NCBI GenBank assembly: GCA_043775055.1
Contig: JAYVSU010000068.1
Location: forward strand, 1-52,052
DNA: 52,052 nucleotides
Direction of reading: 5' to 3'
Source: Aalborgiella sp043775055
GTDB lineage: Bacteria; Pseudomonadota; Gammaproteobacteria; Burkholderiales; Burkholderiaceae_C
A model generated the notes under the pieces. That model was not told the DNA's origin and did not search any database. It was given only the letters and a program-made list of their open reading frames with translations. Below are positions 31,309 through 40,238 of this stretch, piece by piece. Made by a program: the position numbers and the translations under genes. The number at the start of each line of letters is the position of its first letter. The stretch's first letter is position 1.

Positions 31309-32427
31309 TCAACCCCAAACTTCTTGCGCCGTTTCAATCACCAAGCGCAGTTTGTTGCGTTGGTCTTCTACGGCGATGTTGTTGCCGTGTACGGTGGAGC
31401 TGAAGCCGCATTGCGGGGACAGGGCCAGTTGCTCGATCGGGGCGTATTTGGCGGCTTCTTCGATGCGGCGTTTGAGGGCGTCTTTGTTCTCCATCGCGCC
31501 AAATTTGGTGGTCACCAAGCCCAAGACTGCAGTTTTGCCTTTGGGCAGGTAGCGCAGAGGGCGGAAGTCGCCACTGCGGTCGTCGTCATATTCTAGGAAG
31601 TACGCGTCGATGTTCATTTCGCTGAGCAAGGCTTCAGCCACGGGCTCGTAATTACCGGCGGCGGCGTGCGTGCTTTTGAAGTTGCCACGGCACAGGTGCA
31701 TGGCCAAGGTCATGCCTTCAGGCTTGTAGGCGACGACTTTGTTGATGAAGGCGGCGTAGCGGTGCGGCAGCTCGTTGGGGTCGTCGCCGCGCTGGCGGGC
31801 GGCTTCACGCATGTTTTCGTCGCACAAATAGGCCAAATTGGTGTCGTCCATTTGCACATAGTTGCAGCCGGCGGCGCTCAGGCTGCGCAGTTCGTCGCCA
31901 TAGGCTTTGGCCACGTCGTCGTAAAAAGCAGGGTCCAGCTCGGGGTAGGCCGTGCGACTGATACTGGCGCGGCCACCGCGAAAGTGCAGCATCGTCGGCG
32001 ATGGAATGGTGACTTTGGGGGTGCAACCCGCCGCGACTTGGCTTTTGAGGTATTCAAAGTCTGCCAGCTGGATTTGCTTGGCGTGGGTGACTTTGTCGAC
32101 CACGTGGATGGCGGGCGGCATCAGGTGCTCGACGCCATCAGCACCAATTTGAATGGTCACTTCACCCACCTTCACGCCGCCTAGTTGCTCTAAAAAGTCA
32201 AGGTGAAAGTAAGTACGTCGAAACTCGCCATCCGTAATCGATTTGAGGCCCACTTCTTGCTGGAACTTAACAATCTCGGTAATGGCTTTGTCCTCAACCA
32301 CTCGCAACTGCGCGGGAGTGATAACGCCCTTGGCTTTCTCAGCCCGCGCTTGAAGCAAGTACTCAGGCCGCAAAAAACTGCCTACATGGTCATAGTGAGC
32401 AGGCAATGGATGTGTAATCGTCGACAT
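31309..32427 (-). CDS. MetE C-domain-like protein (YxjG/YxjH type)
   Basis: 372 aa cobalamin-independent methionine synthase-like protein containing only the C-terminal catalytic barrel. Starts MSTITHPLPAHYDHVGSFLR. Zinc-site residues are visible in LAMHLCRGNF (His and Cys) and LSPQCGFSS (Cys). YVQMDDTNLAYLC matches the YxjG/YxjH group, which may use other methyl donors to make methionine. GGGAAAAAGAC before the ATG may serve as ribosome site. Stands alone between LPS genes, with dispersed repeats on both sides. Confidence 0.9.
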   Translation of the reverse strand: MSTITHPLPAHYDHVGSFLRPEYLLQARAEKAKGVITPAQLRVVEDKAITEIVKFQQEVGLKSITDGEFRRTYFHLDFLEQLGGVKVGEVTIQIGADGVEHLMPPAIHVVDKVTHAKQIQLADFEYLKSQVAAGCTPKVTIPSPTMLHFRGGRASISRTAYPELDPAFYDDVAKAYGDELRSLSAAGCNYVQMDDTNLAYLCDENMREAARQRGDDPNELPHRYAAFINKVVAYKPEGMTLAMHLCRGNFKSTHAAAGNYEPVAEALLSEMNIDAYFLEYDDDRSGDFRPLRYLPKGKTAVLGLVTTKFGAMENKDALKRRIEEAAKYAPIEQLALSPQCGFSSTVHGNNIAVEDQRNKLRLVIETAQEVWG

Positions 32428-32532
32428 GTCTTTTTCCCAGAATTTGAAGAAAAAAACAGTTTACCAGTTCCGGGAATTAACGGGGTGATGCGGAGGTGAC
32501 TGAAATGGTGATGAAAGGGTGAAAATAGGGGT

Positions 32533-32585
32533 TATTTTGGCTATAGCCGGCGTATTTATTCAATAATTTGCTATGAATAATATAG
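32533..32585 (+). repeat. Dispersed repeat copy l
   Basis: TATTTTGGCTATAGCCGGCG, TATTTATTCAATAA, TTTGCTATGAATAATATAG. Lies downstream of msbA (minus strand), 3 bases from its stop codon. Like copy j, it carries an ATG in the GCTAT arm, but no gene follows on the plus strand. Confidence 0.85.
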
Positions 32586-32588
32586 TAT

Positions 32589-34346
32589 TTAAGAAGTGTG
32601 CAAACCAAGTCGATACAACCGTGCATACGCGCCGTTGGCGGCTAAAAGCTCAGCGTGGGAGCCGATTTCTAAGATTTTGCCTGCGCCCATGACGACGATG
32701 CGGTTGGCGTGCTCTACCGTGGACAAGCGGTGGGCGATGACCAAGGTTGTGCGGTTGTGCATGAGGGTTTGCAGGGCTTCTTGAACGGCGCGTTCGGATT
32801 CGGCGTCTAGGGCGGAGGTGGCTTCGTCCAAGATGACGATGGGAGCGTCTTTGTACAGGGCGCGGGCAATGGCCAAGCGCTGGCGTTGGCCGCCTGAGAG
32901 TTGCACGGCGTTGTGGCCGACGGTGGCGTCTATGCCTTGCGCTAAGTCTTTGATAAATAAACCTAATCTTGCGGCTTCTAGGCAGCGCAGGACACGCTCG
33001 CGGTCAACTTTGTCTGCGCGCAGACCCAAGGCGACGTTGTTGGCGATGCTGTCGTTGAGCATGACGACGTGCTGGCTGACCAAGGAGAACTGGTTGCGCA
33101 GGGCACTCAAGTCCCAGTCTTTGAGGCTGTGGCCGTCTAGGGTGATGTTGCCAGCGGTGGGTTCTAAAAACCGTGGCAAGAGGTTGACCAAGGTGGTTTT
33201 ACCCGAGCCGGAGGCGCCAACCAAGGCGACAGTTTCACCATGCGAGACAGTGAGGTTGAGGTGATCGACCGCAAAACCGGCGTCTGCGTTGTAGCTGACG
33301 CAGGTGTCTTTGAACTGAATCAGCCCATCGGCGCGGGCTTTGCTGAACTGTCCAGCCTGCTCGCTGTCTGCCAGCTCCAGCAGGTCAAAACCGCGCTCCA
33401 GCGACGCCAAGCCACGGGTGATGGGGTTGGCAATTTCAGACAAATGCTTGATGGGCGCGACCAAGAGCAGCATGGCGGTGACAAAGGCGGTGAACTCGCC
33501 CACCGTGGTGGCACCATCTGCGCTTTGCATCAGGGCGACGGTGATAACGGCTGAGAGCGCGACGGCGGCCATCATTTGCGTCATCGGCTTCATGGCGGCG
33601 GAGGCGGCGGTGGTTTTCATCGACAAGCGGCGCAGGCTCTCACTGATACCGGCAAAGCGCTCGGCTTGCGAGGCTTGGGCGGAATGCAGGCGGATGTCGC
33701 GGTGAGCTAAGACGTTTTCTTCAACGACGTAGGCCAAGGCGTCCGTGGCTTTTTGGCTGGATTTGGACAAGCCATAGAGCTTTTTAGACAGCTTGGCCAT
33801 GATGAAAGCGACGGCGGGTAAGAGGATGGCGACGATGGTGGTGAGTTGCCAGTTCAAATACAGCAAGTAGCCGACCAAGGCGAGGAGGGTGACGGCATCG
33901 CGCACCAAAGCCATGATGGAGTTGACCAAGAGATTGGAGCCGTTGTGGACTTCATAGACCACGGTGTTGGCCAGCTCGCTGGAGGTTTGGTCTGCAAAGA
34001 GGGTGAATTTGGCGTTCAAGATTTTGTCAAACATCGCTTGGCGCATGTTGCTGAGGCCCTTGGCGGTGACTTTGGTGACGGCAATTTCGGCCACAAAACC
34101 CGCAATACCGCGTACGCCAAAGAGCGTAATCAGTGTGACGGGGATGATCCACAGCTGAATGCTGCCTTTTTGGAAGCCTCGGTCCAACAATGGACGCAGG
34201 GCGGCGGGAATCAACGGTTCGGTACACGCAGCCAGCGCGGTAGCCAAGAAAACCACCACCCAAGCACTTTTGGGGTAGCCAAAATAAGGAATGAGGCGTG
34301 CGAAGCGTTGGCGCAGGCTTTTGTTAGAGGATGTGGAGGTGACCAA
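32589..34346 (-). CDS. msbA: Lipid A export ABC transporter MsbA
   Basis: 585 aa half-transporter, six membrane helices followed by one nucleotide-binding domain, flipping lipid A-core across the inner membrane. Walker A GASGSGKTT (about residues 379-387), signature LSGGQRQRLAIARAL (about 481-495), Walker B IVILDEATSALD and H-loop VIAHRLST. Starts with TTG (MVTSTSSNKSLRQRF) without a clear ribosome site, so the true start could differ by some residues. Divergent from the O-antigen ligase-like gene. Confidence 0.93.
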   Translation of the reverse strand: MVTSTSSNKSLRQRFARLIPYFGYPKSAWVVVFLATALAACTEPLIPAALRPLLDRGFQKGSIQLWIIPVTLITLFGVRGIAGFVAEIAVTKVTAKGLSNMRQAMFDKILNAKFTLFADQTSSELANTVVYEVHNGSNLLVNSIMALVRDAVTLLALVGYLLYLNWQLTTIVAILLPAVAFIMAKLSKKLYGLSKSSQKATDALAYVVEENVLAHRDIRLHSAQASQAERFAGISESLRRLSMKTTAASAAMKPMTQMMAAVALSAVITVALMQSADGATTVGEFTAFVTAMLLLVAPIKHLSEIANPITRGLASLERGFDLLELADSEQAGQFSKARADGLIQFKDTCVSYNADAGFAVDHLNLTVSHGETVALVGASGSGKTTLVNLLPRFLEPTAGNITLDGHSLKDWDLSALRNQFSLVSQHVVMLNDSIANNVALGLRADKVDRERVLRCLEAARLGLFIKDLAQGIDATVGHNAVQLSGGQRQRLAIARALYKDAPIVILDEATSALDAESERAVQEALQTLMHNRTTLVIAHRLSTVEHANRIVVMGAGKILEIGSHAELLAANGAYARLYRLGLHTS

Positions 34347-34438
34347 GGGGCAGGGTGTAATAAAGGAGTAACGAGTGAGTAACTAAGTGAGACTGAATAT
34401 TGGGAAATATGCCAAAAAGTGCCTGTATTATCGGGCAG

Positions 34439-35734
34439 ATGCAAAGTTTGAAAGTTTCTCCGCCAACGTCTGATCCATTGACGGTCAAAAACACCAAGTT
34501 CAATGCGCTATTTTTAGCGCGTTTTTTTGCAGTTGCTGCGCTCGTGGGGACCATGCTTTCGCTGCCGCTGGTTAATACCATGATCGCACTGAGCTTGATT
34601 TGCTGGTGCTTCACTGGCTTCAAAGCTGGCACGACATGGGCTGCTGACCTCAAAAATCCAGCCGTGATGGGTGCGCTGTTGCTATTTGCGTGGATGTTGC
34701 TCAGCGTTTTGTGGGCGCAGACGGACTATCGCACCAGTTTGGCGGGCGTGTGGAAATACCGCAAATTGATGTGGGTACCGCTGATGGTGTTTTTGTTTGC
34801 AGACGAAAAATGGCGCGTATGGGCGTTGAAGTCTTGGTTGGCTGCAGCTGTGGTACTGATGCTTTTCTCGCTCGAGCGCACACTGCCAGTGCCTTTTGGC
34901 GCGGGGCATACGAGCTTTTGGCCTGCATACCCATTGTCGGTTTACTCATACATCACACTTGGCTTTACTTTACTGCCCGCGATCACACTGGGCTTGGCTT
35001 GGCTGATTCAGGCTAAGACCAAGCTTGTCAAAGGGCTTGGTGCCTTGATTGCGGTACTCACGCTGAGCTATGTGGTGTTTGGGCAAATAGGGCGTACAAC
35101 TTATATAACGCTGTTGGTGTTGGTTATGTTTTTTATCATCACCCAGCTCAAAGGTTATCGCAAATGGGTAGGGATGGGAATACTTGTATTGGGTGCGACG
35201 AGCATTTTTATGCTGAGTACAAAAGTGCAAACGCGATTTCACGAGGTCGTGGTTGAGTCGCAAGCAGCCCAGTCAGCCAAAACAGTGGAAGAAAATTACA
35301 CATCTTCGGGTTTGCGTTTGAACCTATGGCGTGGGACTATAGATATTTTCAAGGCCCATCCTATTTTAGGAACAGGTGTAGGGACATGGGCAGTAGAGTA
35401 TCGAAAGTATGTAGCTCGGACGCCAGGTACACCGCCGATTGCTGCGACGGGCGGTAACCCGCATCAAGAGTATTTACTAATGGCCTCGCAACTGGGCTTA
35501 GTGGGCGCCGCCATATTTGTATTTTGGTTGGGCTTTTGTTTGGTGGAAACGCGGCGCCTAGAGCGGACGGAAAAGATTGCCGCTCAGACCTTGATCGTGG
35601 CGTTTGCAGTAGGTAGCTGTTTAAACTCTTACTTGTATGACAGTGCATCTGGGCATTTTTTCTGTTTAGGTTTAGGGATTTTGTTTGCGGGGTTCCAACC
35701 CAAGAAGCTTGGGGGAAAAATTGAACCCATCTAA
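34439..35734 (+). CDS. O-antigen ligase family protein
   Basis: About 431 aa with about 10-12 predicted membrane helices. A periplasmic loop near residues 260-345 holds RLNLWRGTIDIFKAHPILGT and GNPHQEYLLMASQLGLVG; the conserved Arg and His (HQEYL) fit the Wzy_C/WaaL domain. WaaL would ligate O-antigen to lipid A-core; Wzy polymerase is an alternative. Starts at 34400 (TTG), 34409 and 34439 are possible; I chose ATG 34439, where TATTAT lies 7 bases upstream and may give a near-leaderless message. Overlaps the next gene by 14 bases. Confidence 0.85.
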   Translation: MQSLKVSPPTSDPLTVKNTKFNALFLARFFAVAALVGTMLSLPLVNTMIALSLICWCFTGFKAGTTWAADLKNPAVMGALLLFAWMLLSVLWAQTDYRTSLAGVWKYRKLMWVPLMVFLFADEKWRVWALKSWLAAAVVLMLFSLERTLPVPFGAGHTSFWPAYPLSVYSYITLGFTLLPAITLGLAWLIQAKTKLVKGLGALIAVLTLSYVVFGQIGRTTYITLLVLVMFFIITQLKGYRKWVGMGILVLGATSIFMLSTKVQTRFHEVVVESQAAQSAKTVEENYTSSGLRLNLWRGTIDIFKAHPILGTGVGTWAVEYRKYVARTPGTPPIAATGGNPHQEYLLMASQLGLVGAAIFVFWLGFCLVETRRLERTEKIAAQTLIVAFAVGSCLNSYLYDSASGHFFCLGLGILFAGFQPKKLGGKIEPI

Positions 35735-36533
35735 AGAAACACCTACTTTTGGCAGGCCGAGTTTGTCGGTCATTTTGATCACCAAAAACGAAGCAAGCAA
35801 TGTTTTAGAGTGCTTGAAAAGTGTTGGTTTTGCGGATCAAATCATTGTGGTCGACAGTGGTAGCACAGACAACACAGTGGCTTTGGCAAGCTCTGCGGGT
35901 GCGCAAGTCTTGCAAACGACGGATTGGCCCGGTTTTGGCAAGCAAAAAAACCGTGCTTTGGCACTGGCGACGTGTGACTGGGTGTTTTCCATCGATGCTG
36001 ATGAACGAGTGACGCCTGCATTGGCGGCGCAAATTCAGCAAGCGCTGCTGAGCGCGAAGACGAGTGCATTTGAAATTCCACGCTTAACGCAGTTTTGTGG
36101 GCAATGGATTCATCACTGCGGCTGGACGCCAGACCATGTGTTGCGTCTTTTCAAACGAGGCAGTGCACAATTTAGCAGCGATTTGGTGCATGAAAGATTG
36201 ATACAAAGTCAGGGAACCTCTGAAAAGCTGACGACTCCAATCTTGCATTACAGCTATCCCGACCCTGCAAGTTACTGGCGAAAATTGGATCAATACAGTC
36301 AAGCGTGGGCACAGCAACGCTATACTCAAGGCCTAAAAGTAGGCATGTTTCGTGCGGCAGTTTCAGGGCTAAGCGCTTTTTTGCGCAGCTATATATTTCG
36401 CTTGGGATTTCTTGATGGCGCGATGGGTTTTGCAGTCTGCACGATGCAAGCGCAAGCGGCTTTTGGGAAATATTTTTCTTTGTACTGCTTAAATAAATTG
36501 GATCGCATTGATTCACATCATTCAAAACAATGA
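35721..36533 (+). CDS. Family 2 glycosyltransferase, WaaE/KdtX-like
   Basis: 270 aa. GT-A fold: PSLSVILITKNEASNVLECL (about residues 12-31), IIVVDSGSTDNTVAL, and the metal-binding FSIDADERV (about 93-101), followed by RLFKRGSAQFSSDLVHERL. This matches the LPS core beta-glucosyltransferases of the WaaE/KdtX group. The start is taken as TTG 35721, preceded by GGGGGA at 5-base spacing; no ATG is available before the conserved domain. Start overlaps the O-antigen ligase gene, and the stop overlaps tolB (ATGA). Confidence 0.9.
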   Translation: MNPSKETPTFGRPSLSVILITKNEASNVLECLKSVGFADQIIVVDSGSTDNTVALASSAGAQVLQTTDWPGFGKQKNRALALATCDWVFSIDADERVTPALAAQIQQALLSAKTSAFEIPRLTQFCGQWIHHCGWTPDHVLRLFKRGSAQFSSDLVHERLIQSQGTSEKLTTPILHYSYPDPASYWRKLDQYSQAWAQQRYTQGLKVGMFRAAVSGLSAFLRSYIFRLGFLDGAMGFAVCTMQAQAAFGKYFSLYCLNKLDRIDSHHSKQ

Positions 36534-37858
36534 ACGTACCCAACATCACTCCTCATTTCACTTCTCACAGCACATTTTTAAAGCGTGTTTATTCGATAAC
36601 CTTCACTAGTCTTATCGCTTTTGCAGCGGCTTTGGCATTGCCAGCACAGGCTCAGTTCCGAGTTGACGTGTCTGGTGTGGGTTTAACGCAAGTGCCTATT
36701 TCTATTGTCAGTTTCAAAAGCGAAGAGTTAGCCACTCAAAAAATCAGCGCCATTGTGATGGCTGATTTGGCACGGAGTGGTCGTTTTCGGGCAGTAGATG
36801 CAGGCGCAGTCGGGATGGATGAAAATTCTCGGCCAGATATGTCTTCATTCCGACAAAAAGGCGCGGATGCTATGGCTGTTGGCAGTGTTTCGCGTTTGGC
36901 AGATGGCCGCTTAGATGTGCGTTTTCGCTTGTGGGATGTCGTAAAAGCAACCGATATTGGTGCTGAAAGCCACGTCGTAACGTCTGCCAATTCACGTTTG
37001 GCCGCGCACCGCATTTCTGACTATATTTATGAAAAGCTGACGGGTGAAAAAGGTATTTTCTCGACCCGTATTGCCTACATCACCAAAGCGGGCACGCGCC
37101 ATACCATGTGGATTGCGGACTCGGATGGTGAAAATGCCAAATCAGCTTTAGCCAGTCCTGAGCCGATTATTTCGCCATCTTGGTCGCCCAACGGCACGCA
37201 ATTGACCTATGTATCTTTTGAATCACGCAAACCTGAAGTTTGGACGCATGAGGTTTTGACGGGCAAACGCCGCTTGTTAGCGACCTTTCGAGGTTCTAAC
37301 AGCGCACCAAGTTGGTCACCAGATGGCCGGAATTTGGTAGTTACGCTAACACGCGATGGCAATGCACAGGTGTACACCTTGCCTGCCAATGGTGGCGAGC
37401 CTAAGCGTTTGACAAGAAGTGATGGCATCGAGACCGAAGCTAGGTATTCAGCCGATGGTATGAGTATTTATTTTGTGAGCGACCGTGGTGGATCGCCTCA
37501 AATCTACCGCATGGGCGCTGGTGGCGGTACGGGCGAACGCATCACGTTTTCTGGTAGTTACAACATTTCTCCTAGTTTGAGCCCTGATGGCCGGTGGTTG
37601 GCTTATATTTCACGCATTGGGGGCGTTTTTAAGTTGCATGTGATGGAGTTGTCTACAGGCGCCGTAACTGCGTTAACTGATACGGCTGCGGATGAGCATC
37701 CGAGCTTTGCTGCGAACAGTAAGTTGATTGTGTATGCGACTAAATTACAAGGTAAAGAAGCGTTGATGACGACGACTTTAGATGGTCGTATCAAGGCAAC
37801 TCTGGCTGGCGTTGGTGGCGATATTCGGGAGCCAGCTTGGGGCCCGTTTGAGAAGTAA
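36530..37858 (+). CDS. tolB: Tol-Pal system protein TolB
   Basis: Periplasmic beta-propeller protein that links Pal to the Tol motor. 442 aa with a signal peptide (FTSLIAFAAALALPAQAQ). An N-terminal TolB_N domain (FRVDVSGVGLTQVPISIVSF) is followed by WD40-like/PD40 repeats with signatures such as ISPSWSPNGTQLTYVS, SAPSWSPDGRNLVVT and ISPSLSPDGRWLAYIS. Overlaps the upstream glycosyltransferase by 4 bases; pal and cpoB follow. tolQ, tolR and tolA are not adjacent in this window. Confidence 0.97.
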   Translation: MNVPNITPHFTSHSTFLKRVYSITFTSLIAFAAALALPAQAQFRVDVSGVGLTQVPISIVSFKSEELATQKISAIVMADLARSGRFRAVDAGAVGMDENSRPDMSSFRQKGADAMAVGSVSRLADGRLDVRFRLWDVVKATDIGAESHVVTSANSRLAAHRISDYIYEKLTGEKGIFSTRIAYITKAGTRHTMWIADSDGENAKSALASPEPIISPSWSPNGTQLTYVSFESRKPEVWTHEVLTGKRRLLATFRGSNSAPSWSPDGRNLVVTLTRDGNAQVYTLPANGGEPKRLTRSDGIETEARYSADGMSIYFVSDRGGSPQIYRMGAGGGTGERITFSGSYNISPSLSPDGRWLAYISRIGGVFKLHVMELSTGAVTALTDTAADEHPSFAANSKLIVYATKLQGKEALMTTTLDGRIKATLAGVGGDIREPAWGPFEK

Positions 37859-37911
37859 ATTCACAAGTCAATTTAAAAAACAAATTTAAAATTAATTAAC
37901 CGGAAAGTGCC

Positions 37912-38442
37912 ATGAAAAAAATATTAATTGCCTTTATTTTTGCCGCCTCTTTGGCGGGCTGTTCAACTGGCGTCAAGCTGGATACGCCGGTGGATGATAA
38001 ATCAGGTGGCTCAACGTCTCAATCATCAGGGGCGACCGATGCGATGGCATCTAAGGGTGTTGTTACCTCGGTTGATTTAGGTAGTGTGGGTGGTACAGCG
38101 GGTGGGCCCGCCAACGTAGGGAAAATCGTGTATTTTGACTTTGACAGTTTCATGGTCAAACCAGAGTACAACCCCGTTATTGAAGCGCACGTCAAGTTTT
38201 TGGCTAGTCGCAAGACACAAAAAATCACTGTTGAGGGTCACACCGATGCCTCTGGTGGCAGAGAGTACAACTTGGCTTTAGGTCAAAAACGTGCAGAGGC
38301 TGTGCGCCGAGCCATGGCATTGTCAGGTTTGGCCGATGCGCAAATTGAAGCAGTGAGCTTTGGCAAGGAAAAACCAGCAGCCTTGGGTGGTGACGAAGAT
38401 TCCATGGCAAAAAACCGCCGTGCTGAAATCAGCTACCGCTAA
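37912..38442 (+). CDS. pal: Peptidoglycan-associated lipoprotein Pal
   Basis: 176 aa outer-membrane lipoprotein that binds peptidoglycan and interacts with TolB. Signal peptide with lipobox LAGC (Cys at residue 17), a Ser/Gly-rich linker, and an OmpA-like domain: VYFDFDSFMVKPEYNPVIEA, VEGHTDASGGREYNLALGQK with the diaminopimelate-contacting Asp and Arg residues, and the closing KNRRAEISY. GGAAAG lies before the ATG. Confidence 0.97.
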   Translation: MKKILIAFIFAASLAGCSTGVKLDTPVDDKSGGSTSQSSGATDAMASKGVVTSVDLGSVGGTAGGPANVGKIVYFDFDSFMVKPEYNPVIEAHVKFLASRKTQKITVEGHTDASGGREYNLALGQKRAEAVRRAMALSGLADAQIEAVSFGKEKPAALGGDEDSMAKNRRAEISYR

Positions 38443-38472
38443 TTTAATTTAATTTGATTTGATTGAGATCGC

Positions 38473-39231
38473 ATGATGTTCAGAAGATTGGTTGGTGTTG
38501 CTGCTTTGTTTGTATCGGTGAGTTCGCACGCGGGTTTGTTTGATGATGACGAAGCGCGCAAGGCTATTCTAGATTTGCGTCAGCAGATATCTGGTCTCAG
38601 TGCAAGCTCGAATGCGGCACAGCAAAAGACAAATGAAGACTTGGCGCAGCAACGGCGCAGCATGTTGGAGTTGCAAAATCAAATCGAAAGACAAAAGAGT
38701 GAGTTAGCGCAGCTGCGTGGTGAAAACGAGCAATTACTACGGGCTTTGGCCGATGTTCAGATGAAGCAAAAAGATTTGGTTCAAACGACTGAGCAGCGTA
38801 TTGCCAAGATTGAGCCCATGACAGTGACAGTTGATGGCCGTGAGTTTGTTGCTGAGCCGAACGAAAAAAGAGATTTTGACGCGGCCTTTGCAGTATTCAG
38901 AGCCAGTGATTTTGTGAAATCGCAAAAGTTATTTTTTGATTTTATACAACGCTATTCAAAGAGCGGTTATTCACCTTCTGCACTTTTTTGGCTGGGCAAT
39001 GCGCAATACTCAACGCGTGATTACAAAGAAGCAATGACCAATTTCAGAGCCGTTGTCACGCAAGCGCCAGATCATTTGCGCGCGCCAGAAGCGCTTTTGT
39101 CCATTGCCAACTGCCAGATTGAAATCAAAGATACACGTAGCGCGAAGAAAACGCTGGATGAGTTGATTAAAACGCATCCAAAATCAGAAGCTGCTATTGC
39201 AGGCAAAGAGCGCTTGGCGCAGCTGAAATAA
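38473..39231 (+). CDS. cpoB: Cell division coordinator CpoB (YbgF)
   Basis: 252 aa. Signal peptide MMFRRLVGVAALFVSVSSHA, a coiled-coil stretch (about residues 28-110, rich in Gln/Glu/Leu), and a C-terminal TPR domain: DFDAAFAVFRASDFVKSQKL, SPSALFWLGNAQYSTRDYKE, and SKSEAAIAGKERLAQL-like end. Coordinates outer-membrane constriction with peptidoglycan synthesis in division. Third gene of tolB-pal-cpoB. Confidence 0.95.
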   Translation: MMFRRLVGVAALFVSVSSHAGLFDDDEARKAILDLRQQISGLSASSNAAQQKTNEDLAQQRRSMLELQNQIERQKSELAQLRGENEQLLRALADVQMKQKDLVQTTEQRIAKIEPMTVTVDGREFVAEPNEKRDFDAAFAVFRASDFVKSQKLFFDFIQRYSKSGYSPSALFWLGNAQYSTRDYKEAMTNFRAVVTQAPDHLRAPEALLSIANCQIEIKDTRSAKKTLDELIKTHPKSEAAIAGKERLAQLK

Positions 39232-39264
39232 TATTACTGCAATTTTTCAAGTTCGAACTCCCAA

Positions 39265-40077
39265 ATGTTGTCGGTTGTCGTTGCTCCAGATGTTGATTTA
39301 GCGCGCCGATTTGGCGGTCTAGAGCGACTTTACGGAAAGCAGGGTGCAACGCAAATCCGCAATGCACATGTTGTCGTGATTGGTATTGGTGGTGTTGGGT
39401 CGTGGGCTGCTGAGGCCCTAGCGCGTAGCGGCGTCAACCGTTTAACGCTCATTGATTTGGACAATGTGTCCGAGTCCAACATCAACCGTCAAGTCCTAGC
39501 CACGGATGTCACGCTTGGGCAAGCCAAAGTGACGGCTATGCGTGATCGCATTAGACTGATCCACCCTGCCTGTGAGGTAACGTGCATAGAAGATTTTGTT
39601 ACGCCTGAGAATTGGCTGGGCTTGCTGCCATCAAATGTGGATGCGGTGATAGATGCTTGTGACCAAGTCAGTAGCAAAGTTGCCTTGGCAGCTTGGTCAT
39701 TGCGTTGCAAGATCTGTTTTATATCTGTGGGTGCAGCTGGCGGGAAACGATTGGCACATTTGGTGGATATTGACGATCTTTCTAAAACAACGCATGACCC
39801 TTTGCTCGCTCAGTTGCGTTACAGACTGCGTAAAGAGCATGCAGGCGCGCGCGAAGGGCGCAATATGGGTGTGACTTGCGTCTTTAGCCGCGAAGCCGTC
39901 AAGCAGCCTGATGCATCATGCGACTTAGGCTCTATCGACAGCACGTTGAATTGCCATGGTTATGGCTCTGTGGTGAGTGTCACTGCGACCTTTGGAAATT
40001 GTGCAGCCGGTTGGGTTTTATATAAATTAGCAAATTTTGTGAGCCCAGTTGCAAAGAGTGTTAAAAACTCGCTATAA
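39265..40077 (+). CDS. tcdA: tRNA threonylcarbamoyladenosine dehydratase
   Basis: ThiF/E1-like enzyme that cyclises t6A to ct6A in tRNA. 270 aa. The nucleotide-binding motif is VVVIGIGGVGSWAAEALARS (about residues 34-53), followed by RLTLIDLDNVSESNINRQV with the adenylate-contacting Asp, Asn and Arg, and a Cys in GVTCVFSRE (about 203). No ribosome site is seen before the ATG. The 3' end carries the promoter of the following tRNA-Lys gene. Confidence 0.93.
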   Translation: MLSVVVAPDVDLARRFGGLERLYGKQGATQIRNAHVVVIGIGGVGSWAAEALARSGVNRLTLIDLDNVSESNINRQVLATDVTLGQAKVTAMRDRIRLIHPACEVTCIEDFVTPENWLGLLPSNVDAVIDACDQVSSKVALAAWSLRCKICFISVGAAGGKRLAHLVDIDDLSKTTHDPLLAQLRYRLRKEHAGAREGRNMGVTCVFSREAVKQPDASCDLGSIDSTLNCHGYGSVVSVTATFGNCAAGWVLYKLANFVSPVAKSVKNSL

Positions 40078-40078
40078 T
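40049..40078 (+). promoter_or_regulatory. Promoter of tRNA-Lys
   Basis: TTGCAA (40049-40054), 18-bp spacer, perfect TATAAT (40073-40078). It overlaps the last codons and the stop of tcdA and lies 45 bp before the mature tRNA. Confidence 0.75.
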
Positions 40079-40123
40079 TTGAGGCTATGCTGCAGTTAAT
40101 AACAATAAGCAGTAGCACAGTTT

Positions 40124-40199
40124 GGGACCTTAGCTCAGTTGGTAGAGCAGCGGACTTTTAATCCGTTTGTCGTGGGTTCGACCCCCGCAGGTCCCACCA
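40124..40199 (+). tRNA. tRNA-Lys (anticodon TTT)
   Basis: 76 nt with encoded CCA. Acceptor GGGACCT/AGGTCCC, D-arm GCTCAGTTGGTAGAGC, anticodon stem GCGGA/TCCGT with loop CTTTTAA (anticodon TTT), T-arm GTGGG-TTCGACC-CCCGC. All stems pair with only G-U exceptions. It stands at the boundary between conserved chromosome and the accessory segment. Confidence 0.98.
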
Positions 40200-40205
40200 A
40201 ATCTT

Positions 40206-40238
40206 AACCCCGTAGACCTTGTGTTTACGGGGTTTTTT
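40206..40238 (+). terminator. Intrinsic terminator after tRNA-Lys
   Basis: AACCCCGTA (40206-40214) and TACGGGGTT (40226-40234), 9-bp perfect stem, followed by TTTT. Confidence 0.9.
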
